From Elysia chlorotica (lineage: Eukaryota > Mollusca > Gastropoda > Plakobranchidae): DNA of 64,000 nt. Each line of letters starts with the position of its first letter. Position 1 is the first letter of the stretch. Position numbers and translations under genes: made by a program. The DNA lies in contig RQTK01000236.1 of assembly GCA_003991915.1 (NCBI GenBank), positions 351,398-415,397 of the forward strand. The letters are read 5' to 3'. Below, piece by piece: positions 12,769 through 21,700 of this stretch. The notes below the pieces were generated by a model that was not told the DNA's origin, did no database searches, and was given only the letters and a program-made list of their open reading frames with translations.

Positions 12769-15700
12769 CATCATCATCATCATCGAAATGCACTATCTCT
12801 CAGTATGTACATCTATAACCTACGATTTCAATAGATTAATATTATCTGATGGTAACCAATGCATTCATTAGTGGTTTATATCCTACATTTTGCTCTACCC
12901 AACATTTGCTCCCCTTTCAGCTAACCATAGTTTGCATTTTCATATTTTTAATATTTGTTGTTATTGAAACCTTATTTAATCACACCTATACAATCATATA
13001 ATTGTCTAGCACAACAATTCACCGTTCATTTTATCCCAGCTGTTACGTGGAACATATGTAACAAACAAAAAAAGTTATGGTATTGGAATGTTTATATAAA
13101 AAAAAGTTATGGTATTGGAATGTTTATATGTATCATATGAATACCTCGTGATACATCTCTCTTTCCCTTCTTTTATCTACTTTTAGACTTTTTAATTCGT
13201 TCAGTGAAATATATGTACGTGTCTCGTTATTTGCGATATATAAAAAATATGAAATTATATAACTGAAACTCTATCAGAACAATTTAAACCACAGACGTAT
13301 CAGTCCAAAAAAAATTAATGGTTTGGCATACTTAAGTATGGTATAAGCTACTATTCATCTTCTTTCTATTTCCCCGTTTGGGAGCGTATTGCTTTACTGG
13401 ATGTCTTGATTTGTTGATGATTTAAAATTATTTGGAAAACCAGTTTAAAGGCTTTGGAGATGAAAAACAAACAAATAAATTTTCTGTATAGATAGAGTGC
13501 AGATCAGCTGTAATGGCGTCCATTATTCCGGTAAGATGTCAGTGTGCGAGACAAGAATGTATATTATGTGGCAGGCCCGGCATGTCAAAGGCTACTATAT
13601 ATAAATCTATGAAGGCTACTTATTGTGGACATCTCGCGAGATTAAGGCCAAGTCAATGAAGATCCCAATTGGCGGCCTCAGGCTTATTTTCTCCAAGTCC
13701 GAGAGTGTATTCTCTCCCCTGTGTGAGCTTGTTGTATGGTCGATTTATTTCTCAACTCACACCCATCCTTTGTAATACTAATAATGCAGAGTCACAGGAG
13801 TGGAAACATCTACGGGGTGTGGTCAACATTTATAGAAATTTATCGGTCTATGAAGAGTCTTTTGATTATCCTTTCTTTCCAGGAAAGAGATCGAAAATAA
13901 TTATTGTTGGTGTTTCACTTTTTTATGTTACTACGCGCCACCAAACACCCAAACGATAAATCCAGCTTAAAGAAAGCTAGAGCAAACTTTTCACTGAGGT
14001 GCGCTCTGTTGTCATGCATGTTGTCTTGAAAGTAAAAACTTGAAGTGGTACATATATACATAGATGTCTGAAGTTTATTAGACAACATCGCCATCATATA
14101 ATACGATCACATTTTGAGTACGTGCAGACACGTTGGTTTGTCAAATGAGGCGAACGTGAACCACTCTGGGTAAAAATATTGTCGATCATCTTTTGGAACA
14201 TGAAAGGCATACTATTGGCATCATTATAGAAGACTACCTTCCAAATAACAAGACTATGAACGGAGAATTCTACTCACAACTCGTGCATAATATGTAGCAC
14301 GAGCTGCTGTAAGACACCAAGAGTAGCTTTGGAATTGATTAATTTTATGCCTGACGATGCACAGTGTCAACGAATTGCTGTGCTATTTGACATGGTACCT
14401 TATCCTGTCTACTGACTCAATTTAGACCATGTAGGGTTTTCTATTTCTGCTCACTTTATTAAAGATAGAATAAAAGTTTCATGAGCTGCAGAACACTTTA
14501 AAAAAAATCTTTAAAGTCAAGGAGAGATGGGAGAATTGTAGCACTTTAGCGGGTGACTCTAGAAAAATAAAAGAAAGTTCGCAAAATTCCTTGCGCATTT
14601 AACACTTTTTCTTAATCAGGGCAATTTATTTTGATTGACCTTCATACCCTGTGTTATTTGAAACCCCTTTTTTTTTCAACACTTTGTCGAGAGCAACGTC
14701 CGTAGCTCAGCCTGGTTTTGATGCGAACTGACGAACTGGAGGCTCGTGTTTAGAATTATGGATTTTGTACGAGGATTCTGAGCTGGGGGCTTAATACTAA
14801 GTCCAAGATGACACATTGGTGGGAAGAAATCTTATCAACACTAGCATGCTTTTAACCTCACGGTCCCCTGTATGCGCCTTTCATACAGTGACAGTCATTT
14901 TTAGGCTTGATAACAACTTTGAAGGTAGGATTGGAACGATGCATTAAAGGAAACATGATTGAAACAATGGCTTTACACGGTTTGCTCTTTCAAGCTTTGA
15001 AGTTAATCAATGGATTTTTTTTACATTAGAATACCGAGATTATAGTCATTATTGGATCTGAATAGAGGAGGAATTGGGTAGATGAAAAAAGAACTGCAAG
15101 AATGTATTAACCGTAGGGCTATTCAAGCTTCAATTCTGGTCCACCCAAGAATATAACTGCTTGGAAACAAAATAAAAACACGCACTAAAGGGAAATTTAA
15201 AAAAAAATGCACTTGCTCATATATTTTTGGAAGCCCTACATTTCTCCGGAGAAATCACAACGTTCCCTCTTCTAATTAAAAGATTCTCTATGCAACCCGC
15301 AGAGAGAATGCACAATGTTTGAGCTGGTCATTAAAAAATGAAATGGCAAAAACAAATAACTACCGATTAAGCACTCTCATTCCGCACATGTCTGTTCACT
15401 TTATTGTTTTATTCAGTTTCATCAGATGATTTTTAAAGTTTTACCAATTCGTAATCCGTCAAATGGTTGAATAAAAAGCAATCTAATAATAATACGTTAT
15501 ACTTTCACTGACCGAGATATGTAGAGCTCCCTTGTCGAAGAGAATGTATGTAGGCTACCCCTAACCCCTAAACGTCAAACTCATAACAATGGAGCCAGCT
15601 CAATAGATTTCACTATGCACACTCATAGTATTAGATTGAGTATTTTGTTGTCAATGTCTTCTTTGTTTTGCTTATGTAACCGCGAACTAAAGTCCTACAG

Positions 15701-18700
15701 GGGATGTTTATGTTGGCACTACCCTGTTTTATTGTTTCTGTTATGTAATCGCTATGTTAAAGAAAATATTGTCGTTTGGTTGGCTGTTTCTTTGGTTTCT
15801 TAACTTCCATGGTCAAAAACTATGATTATACCACAAACGGGTCCTGAGTGAGTGCTGCCGCTCAGAGATAGAGCGGGGATACCACATGTGTCTCGGTCGG
15901 TCACAATGCCATGTCTAGGTTGTCGTGAGCATAAATTATCTTATTGCTTCCGCTATGTTATCATTCCAGTGTGTAAGTGCTATCTTGCACAGAATGTTTA
16001 TGTCGTCATGAGCATAATTATCTTACTGTGTCCCCGCTCGCAGGTGGACCTGTTGCTAGAAGCATTCCGCACGGACACGGGCCTCACACATGACCAGATC
16101 ATCAAGGCCATGAAGGACCTCAACAACAAGTCTGACCTCAGGGATATTTTCCAGGTGAGGAAGATATTCAGTGGCAGAGAGAGGATGGGGGTTGGAGAAT
16201 TTGTTTCCTCGTATCCTCTAGGGCAAAGGCAGTCCAGATAACATTTTCTTCAATAGTGTCTTTTGTGCTGGCAATAATTAAATTCATAAGTATATATCGA
16301 ATGCATGATAAACTATGTATATTTCCTTCAATTACTTTTAAATTGACAAAAGTCTTTATCAATCCATAGAATAGATAACAATAAAAGAAATAAACAAGAT
16401 CCTTACTGGCAGACATACAAACCAGTTGAGACTTGAACCTCAGACCTTCTGCTACTCCATCCAGATCTTAATTCCACTGACCTATCTGGCTCCTTGGACA
16501 CATAACGACAGACCATCCCATTTTAATTAGATGGAGGAGGCAGCTCTCTCCCAACTCTAGGAAAAACCTTGGTCTCCCAATTGGGAAGTTTCTGTTTTAA
16601 AACCCACGTTCGTTACTCAAAAATGTATTTGTCAAGTTTTGTCCCCTACACGTTGGGTCAGTGTCAGCATAATTTGACTGGCTACTGTCATGGTATCCAG
16701 GCAGGGTCTCTGTGTGGGAGCATATAAAATTGTCAGACTTTAGTCTTGGGATCCGACCACAATATGGTGCTGATGTTGATCGCCAAACAAAAGACTCAAA
16801 CCTTTCAACTGTACTCTTATTGGCTAGTACTCTTAGTCTTACAACCCGACCACAATATAGTGCTGACGTTGATCGCCAAACAAAAGACTCAAACCTTTCA
16901 ACTGTACTCTTATTGGCTAGTACTCTTAGTCTTACAACCCGACCACAATATAGTGCTGACGTTGATCGCCAAACAAAAGACTCAAACCTTTCAACTGTAC
17001 TCTTATTGGCTAGTACTCTTAGTCTTACAGCCCGACCAAGCCTTTAGTCTCTACGTGTATGTTTTCTCCCCTGGTCAGGTCCTGTTTGAGCAGGTGCTGG
17101 CCACAGAGGACTATCCAATCTTTGTGCGCATCATGGCCCAGAAGAACCTGGAGCTGCAGCAGCAAGCACTCATGCTGATATCACAGGTTTGTCAAGCACA
17201 CTTCTAATTCACTGGACATTGCTTGAGCCAATGCGTCCTAGGTCGATTTTCACTGAGCTGAGTCTATTAGTCCCATAAAAAGGAAGCAATGGGCGCAAAA
17301 CTCGGATTTTTACATCATGAGAAGTTTTCAGATCTGCTGCTAGATTAAGTTTGACTGTACAGTATATAATTGTTATCACACAAATTTCTAAAACCATTTT
17401 AATCTTCAATTTTTTTGGACATGTATACAGACAGAAGAATTGTAAATAATGTGCCATTTTAATTTTTCTTTTAGCATTATGTGCCTTTTAATTTTACTTT
17501 TATTATTATATCATATTGTAAATAATGTGCCATTTTCATTTTTCTTTTATCATTATATCATATAATCTTAATTCATGAAATTTTCTCTCTCCTTCTCTTT
17601 GTCTCGTTGTCTGTGTGTGTGGGGGGGGGGGGTGGCTCAAATGGTAAAGCATTGGTCTTCAAATTGGAAGATCATCTGTTCAAAACCCATCATTGGTCAA
17701 AAAAGTATTTGTCTGATATTTTTCCCCTACTGGATTGGTCAGTGCCAGTATAACATGAGTCCACGTCTCCCTGCCCTGTCTTGCGTGTGGCAGTACATGA
17801 AAATGTCAAACATTAGTCTTGGAGCCAGGCAAGAAAATAGCCAATGATATCTTGTGCTGTTGTTGAACTTGAAGCAACAAAATAAACAAACAAACCTCTC
17901 TGTCTTTCTCATCCCCCCCTCTCTATCTATCTTTCTTTATCTCNNNNNNNNNNNNNNNNNNNNNNNNNGATATTTTTCATGTGACCAGAATATACTTGCG
18001 TTTGAATTGCTTGCATGCCTATACAGTTTTAGTGATCTGGGGAGCCAGGGATGTGGGATTGCAAGGCTGTGGAGCCCAGGTCTGTAAGGTTTAATATCAC
18101 TTTGCTTTCCCACTTGGCTTGTTTAGATGATGGGTGGAAGTTTGCCGGAGAGTCTAGTCAAAGATCTAGAGAGGAGCGGGGCCAGAGACGGCAGGCACAG
18201 CTGACCCAGCAGCAAAACTCCAAGGAGGAAGACCAGGTCCTGAAGGCAGTGCTAGCGTGAGTTATCAACTGAAGAGTAATCTCTGATTTGGGCAATTCAA
18301 GAATAATCTTTGAATTTAGCACACACACAAAAATTGGACACTGAAGTTGACAATTAGTGATCAATAGTTGCCAAAAGTAATGGACATTTTTGCATAGTCT
18401 GTGAATAACCTTAGAAAAATGTATAGAATTTTAATTTTCAACAAGGTGTGGAAACCATGGGAGTTAGTTTTATGTCCTATAAGTTCCCAAAGAATAATAT
18501 AGAGAAACCGTGACACCAGCAAAGATTCGAAGGGTCGCGAACTGGCTCAAGTAGTAAAGCATTTGTCTCCTGATCAGGAGCTCTGCGGGTCTAATCCCAC
18601 GATTGGCAGATTCATTTGTCCGATGTTCATCCCCTGTAAATGGTTGGCGCTGTATCAGTATAATGTGATTGGCTGAGACTGGAGTCATAGTATCCCCACC

Positions 18701-21700
18701 TGTCTCGTGTGTAACAACACATAAAATTGTCCGACGTCACTCTTGGGGCCTGTCACAGTATAGGTTCCTCAAGGAGAACCTAGTTAAACCCTTTTAACCC
18801 CTTAAAAAAATTCCTTTTACGTTACAATCCATACATGTGTGAAGTTTTTTTACTTTTTACTGTTGAACACACTTCATTTTATCTGTAACTATTCAATAGA
18901 TTTACGGACAGTAGTCGTGGTGAAAATTAGATGGACTTATACTTATGGTTGATAAAAATTGATGAGGCGTTTGATCTGTAAAATTTGGGATTTTAGGGTG
19001 GAGCGGTTTGGTTCTGATCGCATGTCTAAGTTTGAGACGAAGACAAATATAATATAGATTTTAAGATATTTCTGCACCAAGCTTTGAACTAGGAAAGTTG
19101 TCTTTTGAGTTATTGACAACAAAAAAATGAAGTCATGAATGTTCTTTTTTAATTATCTAAATTTTAGATTAGTGTCAAATAAGGACTTCAAACATAAGGA
19201 GAAAATATAAGTTGTTTAGTCTATCTACGAAAAGAGCAATAATGTTAACTAGTTAATATGTTATGTACAGAGTTGTGAATAGATAGGCATCGATTTTATA
19301 AATTTTGTTATCCACTTGTCAATTTCTACACACAACTTTATACTCAACAGAAAATCTAAAGAAGAGTATGACAATGAAAGGAAGCAAAAGAAACAGGAAG
19401 ATCAAGAACTGATGGTTATGATTGGAATCTCTAATGTTGAGAATGCTCGCATCCAAGCCTCCATGAGAGATGAACAGGAAAAGCTGAATGAGGTTCATAC
19501 TAGTAAAAGATACAATTTCGGTTATGTTATTAGTCAATTGACACTGCCTTTTTTTTAAAGCAATATACTCATCAAAGTAGATTTATTCTCTTTTTAAATA
19601 ATGATTGTCTATGCAAACTCCAATTATGTACAAGTGTAAAAAAAAATAGATCTAGAATTGTCAGAATTGATTTGAATTTTATTAAGAAAAGGAGGCCCTT
19701 GGTCCACGCAATATGAAAACAAGTATAATATTAATAATAAATGGTGCTTTAAGTCAATATGTTCAAGAAAATCTTCCATAATCACAGTTTATATAACAAA
19801 ATGGAAAACAAAACACATATATACAATAGTTCACAAAATGGATTTATATTCTAGGCAATAATTAAACATTAAAAAAACCCCGCATATTTGCCTTACTTAA
19901 ATAAAAGTTATTTTGATCTTTACAAAGGCAATCAAATAATGCAATTATTATGTATTGTAGGTGATATACAATTATGTTTTGCCATAATTAAGAAGTCATA
20001 TAATTATGAGCAAGTAGCTGCCCTTATTAGATGTGTGATGGATAAAGAGAGAATTGATATTTTTGTTTTTTCTTTTGCTGTTAAGATGAATACAAAAACA
20101 TAAAGTGAAATTCATTATCAGTATCATCAGCATTGCATCGAACACATAAAGGAGATAATTTCCTGAAGGCAGGCTTTGTGTAAAGATATGAGTTATTCAT
20201 ATTGTATTTTGTCAAAAATGCCTCATGATATGATGTTATTTAAAGCATACTCTTACCATCAAAACATGGATTTTCAAATTTACAAACTTTTTGTGATCTT
20301 TACTAAATTTTTCCATGCTATTATTAGCATCCATGTAATATGTGGAATTGAAGATTTTCCTAATGTGCTCTCATTCTAAACAGACTTTCCAGAAATCCCT
20401 GTCCCTAACTGAGCAGCCACTTCCTGTGATCAAAACTCCGGCTGCTGCCCAGAAGCCAGCCCTAGCTAAATCTGCATCGATACCTCCACCAGCGTCGTAC
20501 ACGCCCAAGCGACAAACATCGGTAAGAGAGATTATATAGCATTCTAGAAATATTTTGAAGTTTAAGTTGCAGTTGAATTTATAAATAATTCAATTCCTTC
20601 CTGATTGCAAGCATCAGTGGAAAAGGAGCTTCCTTAAGTATGGATTAAAAGAGGGGTTTGGTTTGACTTTTTACAAGAACATTTTTACAATGATTTTGTA
20701 TTTTTACCCATTGAACTGTAGATTTGGCGTATGGGATTTTCATAAATTCTATGACTGTTATAGTGATAACAGTAGGATACCTACAGTCTTTAATTCTTTG
20801 ATGAAAAACGGGTGAAACGATGTTTCAATTTGCAAAAAAAAGTATACTTATGCACAATTTATTGATGGTGATATCAATTGAAGTGTTCTAGGACAAAATG
20901 GGTTACATCCATTTTTGTTTTCAACTTTCTGTTTATTAGTGAAATCAGCAGATCTTATTGGTTTTATCAGGAAATCATATTTTCGGACATTGTATAGTCT
21001 TAGCGTTGGACCTAAAAAAAATTATTAGGAAAAGTGAAAATGTCAAGAAATGTAAGATAATCTAAATTTACATTATCTATCTTCCCTTAGTCTCAGTTTA
21101 AAAAAGTGTGCACGTCATGAAACTTTTATAATCTTTCCCCCATGGTGACAGACTTCCACAGCCCCGAAGCCCGTGGCTGCACAGCATGATCTCGGGGCGC
21201 GTGGAGACAGCAAGGTTTCCAGTGCTCAGGCTGCTGCCAACTGGCTCAAGAACGCAGAGTCTGAAATCCACACATCCGATGCCCACTCCAAGGCTGTGCA
21301 AGCTGCTGCTGTAAGTTAGGGCGTTCGCTCGGTTGATGTACAAAAACTATTGAACATACTTTAAAATCAAAGATATCATTAAAAGGCTTAGCTTGTGCTG
21401 TTTTGATTGGTGTATAATACATGCTGCTTCATAAAATGAATAGTCTAAAAAGACATAAACCAGCTGACAAAAAAATGACTAAGAGCTTGCAACAGCCCTT
21501 CTGGAATTTCCTCTGTCTATTTAAAGATCTCGGACATGAATCTGACTGATAACAGATCCTCGTAAATCTTTGAAAAATGTAAAGCGAAAGATAATGTTTA
21601 TTTTGATATATTTTCGATTTATTACTATAAGTTTTACTTGGAGAAATTTCGCATTGAAAATTTTGAAGTTAACTTTTTGCTGAAAAGGGTGGGAATTCCA

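Noticed and set aside
14697..14765. Another tRNA-like SINE head (GTAGCTCAGCCTGGT)
   Set aside because: Box A-like start only; no acceptable box B or body follows.
18541..18610. tRNA gene
   Set aside because: The cloverleaf is imperfect and the sequence continues into the shared SINE body, so it is a SINE head.
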